Assembly: GCA_013697055.1 (NCBI GenBank) | Contig: JACCXK010000049.1 | Coordinates: forward strand, 1-64,000 | Length of the DNA: 64,000 nt | Source of the DNA: Alphaproteobacteria bacterium | GTDB lineage: Bacteria > Pseudomonadota > Alphaproteobacteria > Micropepsales > Micropepsaceae | Direction of reading: 5' to 3' | Part shown: in pieces, positions 1 to 9,113 of the stretch | Numbering within the stretch: position 1 is the stretch's first letter | How the letters are laid out: each line of letters begins with the position of its first letter | Notes under the pieces: generated by a model | Told to the model about the DNA's origin: nothing | Databases searched by the model: none | What the model saw: the letters and a program-made list of their open reading frames with translations, nothing else | Position numbers and translations under genes: made by a program

Positions 1-750
1 GCCGACCTGGAAATCGTGCATCCCGACGTCAAGCGCATGCTGCTGCAGGCGCGCGCTGGCGTCGAAGGCCTGCGGGCGCTGGCGGCCTGGACCGCCTTGA
101 ACATCTCGATTGCGCAATCCTCGCGCCCCGAGGCGGCGACGGCCGGATTGCTGGAAGACCTGATGACCCCAGTGATAAAGGCCTTCGGCACCGATATGGG
201 TTTTGAAGCCACAAATCTCGGCATGCAATGCTATGGCGGCCATGGCTATATCCGCGACAATGGCGTGGAACAGTTCGTGCGCGATGCCCGCATCAACATG
301 GTCTATGAAGGCGCCAATGGTGTGCAGGCCATGGACCTGGTGGGCCGCAAGCTGGGCCGCAAGGGCGGTGCCGCGCCGATGGCGTTGTTTGCGCTGTTGA
401 CCGGCTGGATCGGCGAATACGAAAAAGATGAGGCGATGAAGCCCTTCGTGGCCGGCGTGAAGCGCGGCACCGAGGTCCTGCAGGGCGCCACCCTGTGGCT
501 GGCCGCCAATGGAATCAAGAATCCCAACGACGCGGGCGCCGGCGCCACCGACTACCTGCGGCTGATGGGCATCACCATGGTGGCGCTGATGTGGGGCAAG
601 ATGGCCAAGGTCAGCCTGGGCAAGGACGATCCCTTGCACAAAGACAAGCTGATGTGCGCCCGCTACTGGATGGAGCGCATGGTGCCCGAATGTCCCATGC
701 TGCTGGAACGGATCCAGGCCGGCAGCGCCACCATCATGGAGCTGGAATGA
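1..750 (+). CDS. Acyl-CoA dehydrogenase, C-terminal part (5' end outside window)
   Basis: Frame open from base 1; ACAD-like C-terminal sequence (MQCYGGHGYIRDNGVEQFVRDARINMVYEGANGVQAMDLVGRKL). Confidence 0.85.
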   Translation, partial: ADLEIVHPDVKRMLLQARAGVEGLRALAAWTALNISIAQSSRPEAATAGLLEDLMTPVIKAFGTDMGFEATNLGMQCYGGHGYIRDNGVEQFVRDARINMVYEGANGVQAMDLVGRKLGRKGGAAPMALFALLTGWIGEYEKDEAMKPFVAGVKRGTEVLQGATLWLAANGIKNPNDAGAGATDYLRLMGITMVALMWGKMAKVSLGKDDPLHKDKLMCARYWMERMVPECPMLLERIQAGSATIMELE

Positions 751-1157
751 AAGATTGGTGGCATAAGATCACGATCGACTGGCCATGCGCGCTTGGCGAC
801 TGGTTGTGGTGGGCGCTGGTGGTGGCGCCGGCGAACTTCATCGACGGCCTTACCCGGCGGCGTGTCCTGCATGTCATTGGTTTCGTTCTGCTGCTGATTT
901 TCTTCCAACAGGTCGTGATGTTCGACCTCACCTTCCTTTTTGGGCTCGATCTGGGGCTTCTGATGGAAGTCGCTGCTGCGATTTTCGTGCTGTCGGCACG
1001 CGACCGAGGCCGCGCCTTGGCGCATGCATCCTGGCATGCAGTGAAAGCCGTGGTGCGGGTCATCCGGCGCAGCCGGGTGCGCGAAAGCGTCACCAAGGCA
1101 TGCCGCGTTTTGCTGCCCCCCAAGTCGGACGACGACCCGGTCTTTGCAAGGATTTGA
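747..1157 (+). CDS. Small hydrophobic hypothetical protein
   Basis: ATGA overlap with the upstream stop; MKDWWHKITIDWPCALGDW... with hydrophobic segments; the ORF-track start at 495 lies inside the upstream gene. Confidence 0.55.
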   Translation: MKDWWHKITIDWPCALGDWLWWALVVAPANFIDGLTRRRVLHVIGFVLLLIFFQQVVMFDLTFLFGLDLGLLMEVAAAIFVLSARDRGRALAHASWHAVKAVVRVIRRSRVRESVTKACRVLLPPKSDDDPVFARI

Positions 1158-1158
1158 A

Positions 1159-1542
1159 ATGCCCGCGCCCTGCTATTTCGAAATCCATGCCGATGACTGC
1201 CAGCGCGCCCAGAGATTTTATGGCGCGGTGTTCGGCTGGAGCTTCGATTATTACGAGGCCGCCGATATAGAATATTACCGCATCGCCACCAATGAACCGG
1301 ATACGATGCGGGGCGGCCTGCTCAAGCGGCCCGGCCCGGTCCAGCCGATGCAGGCACCCAACGCCTTTGTCGTCACCGTGCTGGTGCCGTCGCTGGACAC
1401 CTATATCGAAAAAGCCGTGGCGGCGGGCGCTGTCCTGGCGCTGCCCAAATTCGCGGTGAAACAGGTGGGCTGGACCGCCTATCTGGTCGATACCGAAAAG
1501 AACGTGTTCGGCCTGTTCCAGGAAGATGCTGATGCCAGATAA
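1159..1542 (+). CDS. VOC (glyoxalase/bleomycin resistance) family protein
   Basis: MPAPCYFEIHADDCQRAQRFYGAVFGWSFDYY...VDTEKNVFGLFQED. Confidence 0.8.
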   Translation: MPAPCYFEIHADDCQRAQRFYGAVFGWSFDYYEAADIEYYRIATNEPDTMRGGLLKRPGPVQPMQAPNAFVVTVLVPSLDTYIEKAVAAGAVLALPKFAVKQVGWTAYLVDTEKNVFGLFQEDADAR

Positions 1543-1552
1543 GGGGCGCCCG

Positions 1553-3055
1553 ATGAGAAAACTCGCCGGCGCGTTGAGCCTCCTGCTCGTGCTTCCCGCC
1601 GCGGCGCAAGACGCGCCACACGCAAAAGTCGCCCAGGGCGAACTGGCGGGCTTTTCCGATCGCGGCGCCGAGGCTTACCTGAACATTCCCTTCGGCGCCG
1701 CGCCGGTGGGCGATTTGCGCTGGAAGGCGCCTGCTCCGCCGCCTGCCTGGGGCGGCGTGCGCGACGCCACCAAATTCGGTCCCGCCTGCATCCAACAGGA
1801 CGCCAAGCCCAGCGCGCCCTGGGCCATAGAATATTATGTCCTGCCGCCTTACAGCGAAGACTGCCTGAGCCTGAACGTCTGGACGTCCCCCGGAAAAAAC
1901 AAGGCCGTGGCGCTGTTCATTCCCGGTGGCGGCTTTTCGCAGGGCGGCGGCGGCGTGCCGATCTATAACGGCGCACAGATGGCCAAGTCGGACATCGTCT
2001 TCATCACCATGAATTATCGCCAAAGCGCGGCAGGCTTTCTCGCCCATCCCGAGCTGGCGGCGGAGTCCGCCGGCCACGCCTCCGGCAATTATACCTTGAC
2101 GGACGTGCTGGCGGCGCTGCGCTGGATCAAGGCCAATGCCAAATCGTTCGGCGGCGATCCCGCCAAGGTGACGGTGATGGGCCAGTCGGCGGGGGCCGCC
2201 GCCATTGTCGCCCTGCTGCAATCGCCTTTGTCCAAGGGCCTGTTTCGCGCCGCCATCATCGACAGCGGCGTTCAGGCCGGCGTCCGCTTTGCTTCCAATG
2301 AAGCGCACGAAAAGGTCAGCGCCGACTGGGCGGCGAGCCGCGGCGCGACCACCCTGGCGCAGCTACGCACCCTGCCCGCGGAGGCGCTGGTGCCGGTGCG
2401 CGGACAGAATTTCCGCTTCGGGCCCTCCATCGACGGCCATGTGATGCCCGCTTCGGGTGCGAATGTGATGGACGTGCCGGTGCTGACGGGGTGGAACGCC
2501 GGTGAAGGGTCGGTGGGTGGCGGCCGGCTGTTGACCTCGCCGGTCCCCCGCACGGAATTCGAGAAACAGAACCGCTCGCGCTGGGGTATCGCCAACGAGA
2601 TATCGGCGCTGTATCCGTCAGGCGAGGACGCGCGGGAAGCGGCACAGCAATCCGGCCATGACGCTCTGATGATGAGCGGCGCGGCCTGGGCGGCGGGGCG
2701 CAAGAGCCCGGTCTATTATTATGACTTCGAGCACGTGATGCCGGGCGCCGAAGCCGCTCCCTATGGCAGCTATCATTCCTCGGAGCTGCCTTATGCGCTG
2801 GACTCGCTGCACACATTGAACCGGCCCTGGACCGAAGCCGATTACAAGGTCTCGGCCCTGACCCAGGCCTATTGGGTGAATTTCATCAAGAGCGGCAATC
2901 CCAATGGCGGCCAAAACAGCAAATATGCTCTGCCCCAATGGGCGCGGTTCGATCCGGCGGCGAATGATGTGATGGCGCTGGGCGCCACGCCGCATATGCG
3001 GCCGATCACGGAGAAAGCGCGCGCTGAGGCCTGGCTGCGCGCGATTTCCCGCTAA
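1553..3055 (+). CDS. Type-B carboxylesterase family protein, secreted
   Basis: Signal peptide, EDCLSLNVWT, GGGFSQGGG, GQSAGAAAI nucleophile elbow. Confidence 0.85.
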   Translation: MRKLAGALSLLLVLPAAAQDAPHAKVAQGELAGFSDRGAEAYLNIPFGAAPVGDLRWKAPAPPPAWGGVRDATKFGPACIQQDAKPSAPWAIEYYVLPPYSEDCLSLNVWTSPGKNKAVALFIPGGGFSQGGGGVPIYNGAQMAKSDIVFITMNYRQSAAGFLAHPELAAESAGHASGNYTLTDVLAALRWIKANAKSFGGDPAKVTVMGQSAGAAAIVALLQSPLSKGLFRAAIIDSGVQAGVRFASNEAHEKVSADWAASRGATTLAQLRTLPAEALVPVRGQNFRFGPSIDGHVMPASGANVMDVPVLTGWNAGEGSVGGGRLLTSPVPRTEFEKQNRSRWGIANEISALYPSGEDAREAAQQSGHDALMMSGAAWAAGRKSPVYYYDFEHVMPGAEAAPYGSYHSSELPYALDSLHTLNRPWTEADYKVSALTQAYWVNFIKSGNPNGGQNSKYALPQWARFDPAANDVMALGATPHMRPITEKARAEAWLRAISR

Positions 3056-3285
3056 CTGGTGGTGCCGCTGGTCGAGGGTGTGATGTTGTTGTTGTCGGTG
3101 GTAGAGGCAACCACGGCGATCACAGCCGCTACCGCCACAATACCCGCAACCAGCAGCACGCCGCCGGCTTCGATCTGAGCCTGTTTGGTGCCGGCGGGCT
3201 TGCCGGGCGTCAGTGCGCCATCGGCCGCAAAGGCGCTGGAAAAACACATGGTCATGGCAACAAGAGCCGCACCGATCGCGCGCAT
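3052..3285 (-). CDS. Small secreted/membrane protein with GKPAG-K-AQ motif and Asn/Ser/Thr tail; paralogue of 47212-47451
   Basis: SD TGGAGA 5 nt upstream of ATG (MRAIGAALV...); signal peptide, one hydrophobic segment, polar tail; similar to the second copy in this window. Confidence 0.65.
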   Translation of the reverse strand: MRAIGAALVAMTMCFSSAFAADGALTPGKPAGTKQAQIEAGGVLLVAGIVAVAAVIAVVASTTDNNNITPSTSGTTS

Positions 3286-3450
3286 GTCATTCTCCAAAAG
3301 AGTGTGACCGCCATTTTGGTACGGCGATTCTTAAGAAACTCCTAGATGGGGTTCATCCTGCCCCTTTATTAGCCACAAAAACAGGGACTTTCCGCCGCAC
3401 GGCGGGGTTCCGCGGGGCCTGTTAGCCTAACCAAACCCAAGAGGTGACCG

Positions 3451-4761
3451 ATGCGCGCGCTGCTGATTGCCCTCCTGTTTTTGACGGTCCCCGCCGCCGC
3501 CCATCCGGTGCTGATGATCTCCATCGATGGCCTGCGCAGCAAGGATGTCACCGACGCGCCGGCCCGCGGCATGAAGCTGCCCAACCTCTCGCGGCTGATG
3601 ACGGACGGCGCCTGGGCAGATGGCGTGCGCGACGTGCTGCCATCCGTTACCTATCCCAACCACACGACTTTGGTCACGGGCGTTGCGCCCGCTATTCATG
3701 GCATCGCCGGCAACCTGAGCTTCGATCCCTTCGGCAAGAACATGGAAGCCTGGTACTGGTATGCCGAGGACGTAAAGGTCCCCAGCCTGTTTGACGTGGT
3801 GCATGCCAAGGGCGCCAGATCCCTCGCCTTCGGCTGGCCGGCCACGGTGGGCAGCCTGTCCATCACCGACAACATCCCGGAATATTGGCGCGCCTACACA
3901 CAAGACGACGTCAAGGTGGTGCGCGCGGTATCGACCCCGGGCATGGCCGAGCGCATCAACAAGATCTCCGGCACCACCTTCAAGGCGACTTTGGGTGTCA
4001 CCCTGGCGGCGGACATGGCCAAGGCCAAGGCGGCGGCCGCCATCATCGCCGCCGATCACCCCCTGTTTTCGGCTGTGCACCTGTCCAGCCTGGACGAGAC
4101 CGAACACGAGCACGGCCCGGACACGCCGCAGAAGCGCGCCAACCTGGAAGCGCTGGACGATATCGTCGGAACCTTGGTGGCGGCGGCACGCAAAGCCCAG
4201 CCCGATCTGGTGGTGGCGCTGGTGTCGGACCATGGCTTTGCCGCCATCAGCCACGACGTGAACATGGTGACGGCCTTCGTCGAAGCCGGGCTGGTGACAT
4301 TGGACAAAGGCAAGGTGAAGGACTGGCAGGCGATGCCCTGGTACCAGGCCGGCTCGGACATCATCGTGCTGAAGGATCGCAATGATGCGGCGGTGAAGGA
4401 GAAAGTCGCCGCCTTGCTCAAGAAACTGGCCGCCGATCCAAAGAACGGCATTGCCGGCGTCATCGACCGCGCCGAGATCGCCAAACGCGGCGGCGCCAAG
4501 GAGGCCGATTTCTGGGTCAGCTTCGCGCCTGGCTTCAAGGGCGGCAAGGCGCTCACGGGACCGCTAATCACGCCCAGCGTGGACAAGGGCACCCACGGCT
4601 ATTTTCCCGACTGGGACGCCATGCGCTCCACCTTCCTGATCGCAGGACCGGACGTGCCGAAAAAGGCGCTGGGCGAAATCGACATGCACGACATCGCGCC
4701 CACCGTGGCGAAGATCATGGACGTGAAGCTGCCTGCCGCCACCGGCAAGCCGCTGTTCTAG
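3451..4761 (+). CDS. Alkaline phosphatase superfamily / ectonucleotide pyrophosphatase-phosphodiesterase-like
   Basis: VLMISIDGLRSKDV, YPNHTTLVTG, HDIAPTVAKIMDV motifs; signal peptide. Confidence 0.85.
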   Translation: MRALLIALLFLTVPAAAHPVLMISIDGLRSKDVTDAPARGMKLPNLSRLMTDGAWADGVRDVLPSVTYPNHTTLVTGVAPAIHGIAGNLSFDPFGKNMEAWYWYAEDVKVPSLFDVVHAKGARSLAFGWPATVGSLSITDNIPEYWRAYTQDDVKVVRAVSTPGMAERINKISGTTFKATLGVTLAADMAKAKAAAAIIAADHPLFSAVHLSSLDETEHEHGPDTPQKRANLEALDDIVGTLVAAARKAQPDLVVALVSDHGFAAISHDVNMVTAFVEAGLVTLDKGKVKDWQAMPWYQAGSDIIVLKDRNDAAVKEKVAALLKKLAADPKNGIAGVIDRAEIAKRGGAKEADFWVSFAPGFKGGKALTGPLITPSVDKGTHGYFPDWDAMRSTFLIAGPDVPKKALGEIDMHDIAPTVAKIMDVKLPAATGKPLF

Positions 4762-5174
4762 CGGTTTTCGAAGGCGATTTTCTGCCAATCGATGTGAGGA
4801 CCGATAGTAGAAAGCAATTCAGCGTCGACATACCTCCCTCTGAGCTCACTTCGGCAATCTTCAATATATTCCTGCACCGCGTCCCAAATTTGATTGTTGG
4901 ACGCCTTGAAAGGAAGTGAAACTTCCGGCGCTAGCTTGTGAGTTTTATAAAGAAATAGCTTTTTCCTAGTTCGCAAAACCCTCTTCGCGCTCACTCCAAA
5001 ATATTCGCCGCGAATTTGCGAGCCCAGAAAGTTCAACCGTATGTGCCCGATAACCTCGTTAAATCGCCACGGACCACCATAACTATTTTCTAGATGACCT
5101 TGGAGCGCCAGTGACCTACCACGAGCACTAGCGTCGGACTTCCAATCTTCTGTGCTTGGAAAAACCATGTCCAT
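4758..5174 (-). CDS. Hypothetical protein, atypically low GC
   Basis: 138-codon ORF in a locally AT-rich segment; protein-like composition; no recognised family. Confidence 0.5.
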   Translation of the reverse strand: MDMVFPSTEDWKSDASARGRSLALQGHLENSYGGPWRFNEVIGHIRLNFLGSQIRGEYFGVSAKRVLRTRKKLFLYKTHKLAPEVSLPFKASNNQIWDAVQEYIEDCRSELRGRYVDAELLSTIGPHIDWQKIAFENR

Positions 5175-5278
5175 GAAGGACGCAACATGTACCGAACGGT
5201 CTTTATAATATTTTTATTCGGGTAATCGATACACCGGCACATCAAAAAAGTATTTGCACGGACCCATCTGGCCTCCGC

Positions 5279-8200
5279 CTAATTTGTATCAGCTAATCTC
5301 GCAAGTTGCCCCAGCAGCGCCTTGGCGCCGGCCAGCCGAGCCTCCGGGGTCGGCCAGTCGCGGGTGACCACGATCTTCTGGTCGGGCCGCACCTTCATGG
5401 TGCCGCTATGCTGGTTGATGAACTGGATCAGCTTCATCGGGTTGGCAAAGCTGTTGCCGCGGAAGGCCACGGTGCCGCCCTTGGGACCGGCATCGATCTT
5501 CTCCACCCCGGCCTGCTTGGCGAGCTGCTTGATGGTGACGATCTCGAACAGGTGCTTGACCTCGTCGGGCAGCGGCCCGAAGCGGTCGATCAGTTCGGCG
5601 GCGAAGCGGTCGATATCCTGGCGCGTCTCGATCCCCGCCAGCCGCCGGTAGAGCGACATGCGGACATTGAGGTCGGCGACATAGCCTTCCGGGATCATCA
5701 CCGAGGCGCCCAGGTTGATGGCGGGCGACCATTGGTCGGTGACATCGGCTTCGCCGCCTTCGCGCATGCTGGAGACCGCCTCTTCCAGCATTTCCTGGTA
5801 AAGCTCGATACCAACCTCGCGGACATGGCCGGACTGTTCCTCACCCAAGAGATTGCCGGCGCCGCGGATGTCCATGTCATGGCTGGCGATCGAGAAACCT
5901 GCCCCCAGCTGGTCCAGCGACTGCAGCACTTCCAGCCGCCGCGTGGCGTTCTCGGTCAGCTTCTTGTCCGGCTGTGTGGTCAGATAAGCATAGGCGCGCA
6001 CCTTGGAGCGGCCGATGCGGCCGCGCAATTGGTAGAGCTGCGACAGGCCGAACTTGTCGGCCTTGTTGATGATCAATGTATTGGCGGTGGGGATGTCGAG
6101 GCCGGATTCCACGATGTTGGTGGAGACCAGCACATCGACCTTGCGCTCGTAGAAGGCGGTCATCACCTCTTCCAGCAGCTTGGGCGCCATCTGGCCATGC
6201 GCCAGGGCCGGTTTCACTTCCGGCACCACCTCCTTCAAAAAGGTCATGGCATCGGCCAGATCGGAAATGCGCGGCGCCACGAAGAAGCTCTGGCCGCCGC
6301 GATAATGCTCGCGCAGCAGCGCCTCGCGCACCACCAGCGGATCGAACGGCGTCACGAAGGTGCGCACCGCCAGCCGGTCGATCGGCGGCGTGGTGATCAG
6401 CGACAGGTCGCGCACACCCGACAGCGCCAGTTGCAAGGTGCGCGGGATGGGTGTGGCGGTCAGGGTCAGGACATGGACATCGGCTTTCAGATTCTTCAGC
6501 CGTTCCTTGTGCACCACCCCAAAATGCTGCTCCTCGTCCACGATGACCAGGCCCAGCCGCTTGAACTGGATGCTTTCGGCCAACAGGGCATGGGTGCCCA
6601 CCACGATATCCAACGTGCCTTCGGCCAGCGCTGCCTTGGTCTCGGCCGCTTCCTTGGTGTCCACGAAGCGCGACAGCTGCCGCACCTTCAGCGGAAAACC
6701 GGCAAAGCGTTCGGCAAAGCCGCGATAATGCTGGCGCGCCAGCAAGGTGGTGGGCACCACCACCGCCACCTGCTCGCCTGCCATGGCGGCAACAAAGGCG
6801 GCGCGCATGGCGACCTCGGTCTTGCCGAAGCCGACATCGCCGCACACCAGCCGGTCCATGGGACGGCCGGCCGCCAGGTCGTCCACCACTTCGTTGATGG
6901 CGCGCTCCTGGTCTTCCGTCTCCTGGTAGGGGAAGCGGGCGGAGAATTCGTCATACAGGCCCGCCGGCGGTTCCACCGGCGGCAGGGATTTGAGCTGGCG
7001 GGCGGCGGCGATCTTGATCAGCTCGGCGGCGATGGCGCGCACCCGCTCCTTCATCTCGGCCTTGCGCTTCTGCCAGCCCGCGCCGCCGAGGCGGTCGAGC
7101 TGCGCGCCCTCGTCCGAGCCGTAGCGGGTCAGCAGTTCGATATTCTCGACCGGCAGGAACAGCTTGCCGCCGTCGTATTGCAGTTCCAGGCAGTCATGCG
7201 GCGCGCCCAGCGCGTCGATCGCCTTCAGGCCCAGGTAACGGCCCACGCCATGCTCGATATGGGTGACCAGATCGCCCGGCGTCAGGGACGAGGCTTCGGC
7301 GATGAAATTCTGCGCCCGGCGGGCGCGGCTGGCGGCGCGCACCATGCGGTCGCCCAGCACATCCTGTTCCGACAGGATGGCGAAGTCCGGTCCTTCAAAG
7401 CCGCGCTCGATGCCGAGGCAGGCAATGCCGAAGGCGGTTGGGTCCAGCTTCAGCGCCCCAGGCCAGTCCGCCACCTTCTTGATGGGCGTGACGCCGTGAT
7501 CGGACATCACCCCGCCCATGCGTTCCAGCGAACCTTCGGTCCAGCTCGCCACCAACACGCGCTTGCCGGCCGCCTGCAGGGTTTTCAGGTGATCGGCGGC
7601 GGCCTGGAATACATTGAGATTGCCGCCCTGGCGCTCCGGCGCGAAATCACGGCCCAGGCGGCCGCCGGCATCCAGACTGGTCATGCTGTCCGGCGCCTGG
7701 AAGGGCGAAAGCTCGCGCAGGATGTTCTTGCCCAGCGCCGCATTCCATTCCGCATCGCTGAGATACAGCGTTTCGGGCTTCAATGGCTTGTAAGGCGGCC
7801 CCTTGATGGCATGTTTGTCGTCTTTCTGGTGCCGGAACTGTTCGCGGGTCTCGTAATAGTCCCGGATCAGCTCCAGCCGCGCCGCCTTGGACTCTTCCGC
7901 CTGGTGGCCCAGCAGCACCAGGCAGCGCGGCAGGTAATCGAACAGCGTGTCCAGGTAGCTGTAGAACAGCGGCAGCCAATGCTCCATGCCTTGGGTCTTG
8001 CGACCGGCGCTGACGCTTTCATACAGCGGGTCATCGCCCGCCGCGCCAAAGGCCGCGACATAACCGGTGCGGAATCGGCTGATCGCCTGCGCATTCAGCG
8101 GCGCTTCGCTGGCGGGCAGAAGCGTAACGTCCGGCACCGGCGTCTTGTCCGACAGTTGCGTCTCGGCATCGAAGCGGCGAATGGCATCCAGGGTCGAACC

Positions 8201-8755
8201 GAAGAAGTCCAGCCGCAATGGCTGTTCCTCGCCCGGCGGCCACAGATCGACGATGCCGCCGCGCAAGGAAAAGTCGCCCGGCTCGCGCACCGTGCCGGCA
8301 CGGACATAACCATTGCCTGACAGGAAGCCGACCAGCGCGTCACGATCCACCTCGGCGCCGTTCTTCGCCATGAAACTGGCGCCGGCGATCACCGATTTGG
8401 GCGGCACCCGCTGCAGCAGGGCGTTGATGGTGGTGACGATGACGCACGGCTTGTCCGCGCCCCGCGCCAGCGCCGCCAAAGTGGCGAGCCGCTTGCTCTC
8501 GATATCCGGCTTGGGCGACACGCGGTCATACGGCAAACAATCCCAGGCCGGGAAGGCCAGCACCGGCATCTTGGGCGCAAAAAAGCCCAGCGCCCGTTCC
8601 ACCGCATCGGCCTGGACATCGTCCAGCGCCACGAACAGCACCGGTCCACCCCGCCGCCGCGCCGCTTGCGCCGCCACATAGGCGTCGTAACCCTGCGGCA
8701 CGCCCGAAACGGTGAGCCTGCCCTGCTGCTTGGCGATGGTATCAAGACGGTCCAA
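5279..8755 (-). CDS. mfd: Transcription-repair coupling factor Mfd
   Basis: 1158 aa; CGDVGFGKTEVAMRAAF, DEEQHFGV, TATPIPRTL, QLRGRIGRS; TRCF C-terminal domain. Confidence 0.97.
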   Translation of the reverse strand: MDRLDTIAKQQGRLTVSGVPQGYDAYVAAQAARRRGGPVLFVALDDVQADAVERALGFFAPKMPVLAFPAWDCLPYDRVSPKPDIESKRLATLAALARGADKPCVIVTTINALLQRVPPKSVIAGASFMAKNGAEVDRDALVGFLSGNGYVRAGTVREPGDFSLRGGIVDLWPPGEEQPLRLDFFGSTLDAIRRFDAETQLSDKTPVPDVTLLPASEAPLNAQAISRFRTGYVAAFGAAGDDPLYESVSAGRKTQGMEHWLPLFYSYLDTLFDYLPRCLVLLGHQAEESKAARLELIRDYYETREQFRHQKDDKHAIKGPPYKPLKPETLYLSDAEWNAALGKNILRELSPFQAPDSMTSLDAGGRLGRDFAPERQGGNLNVFQAAADHLKTLQAAGKRVLVASWTEGSLERMGGVMSDHGVTPIKKVADWPGALKLDPTAFGIACLGIERGFEGPDFAILSEQDVLGDRMVRAASRARRAQNFIAEASSLTPGDLVTHIEHGVGRYLGLKAIDALGAPHDCLELQYDGGKLFLPVENIELLTRYGSDEGAQLDRLGGAGWQKRKAEMKERVRAIAAELIKIAAARQLKSLPPVEPPAGLYDEFSARFPYQETEDQERAINEVVDDLAAGRPMDRLVCGDVGFGKTEVAMRAAFVAAMAGEQVAVVVPTTLLARQHYRGFAERFAGFPLKVRQLSRFVDTKEAAETKAALAEGTLDIVVGTHALLAESIQFKRLGLVIVDEEQHFGVVHKERLKNLKADVHVLTLTATPIPRTLQLALSGVRDLSLITTPPIDRLAVRTFVTPFDPLVVREALLREHYRGGQSFFVAPRISDLADAMTFLKEVVPEVKPALAHGQMAPKLLEEVMTAFYERKVDVLVSTNIVESGLDIPTANTLIINKADKFGLSQLYQLRGRIGRSKVRAYAYLTTQPDKKLTENATRRLEVLQSLDQLGAGFSIASHDMDIRGAGNLLGEEQSGHVREVGIELYQEMLEEAVSSMREGGEADVTDQWSPAINLGASVMIPEGYVADLNVRMSLYRRLAGIETRQDIDRFAAELIDRFGPLPDEVKHLFEIVTIKQLAKQAGVEKIDAGPKGGTVAFRGNSFANPMKLIQFINQHSGTMKVRPDQKIVVTRDWPTPEARLAGAKALLGQLARLADTN

Positions 8756-9052
8756 CTAACTGGTCCAGCGCGGCGCTTGCTGTTCGCACACCGCCTTCAG
8801 GCCGGCGAACACCGGATTGTCACAGTCGGCGGGAACGGGTGCCGCCCCGCGCAGCCAGGCATAGACATCCTGGTCGGGCGCGGTCAGCAGCGCCTCGAAC
8901 TGGTCCAGCCCCGCCTCGTCCAGCCCGGCCAGGTTGGCATTGGCATAGGCGCCAAAGATCAGATCGACCTCCTTGAAGCCGCGCCTTTGGGCCCGAAACA
9001 AAAGGCGTTTCCGGCGGTTCTCCGAAGAGCCACCCTGTTCAAACTCTGTCAT
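8756..9052 (-). CDS. sdhE: FAD assembly factor SdhE
   Basis: RRKRLLFRAQRRGFKEVDLIFGAYA signature; classic position next to mfd and recG. Confidence 0.9.
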   Translation of the reverse strand: MTEFEQGGSSENRRKRLLFRAQRRGFKEVDLIFGAYANANLAGLDEAGLDQFEALLTAPDQDVYAWLRGAAPVPADCDNPVFAGLKAVCEQQAPRWTS

Positions 9053-9113
9053 GGGCGGGATATAGCCTTGGCAGTGTTACAGAACAACGGGCGGGCGCTA
9101 ATATCTTGCCGTC

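Noticed and set aside
5175-5278. Possible mobile-element scar or tRNA remnant in the AT-rich gap upstream of the low-GC ORF
   Set aside because: No inverted terminal repeats, direct repeats or tRNA cloverleaf could be identified by eye.
5306-8320. 1004-aa plus-strand ORF opposite mfd
   Set aside because: Shadow frame of mfd; no recognisable domain and biased composition.
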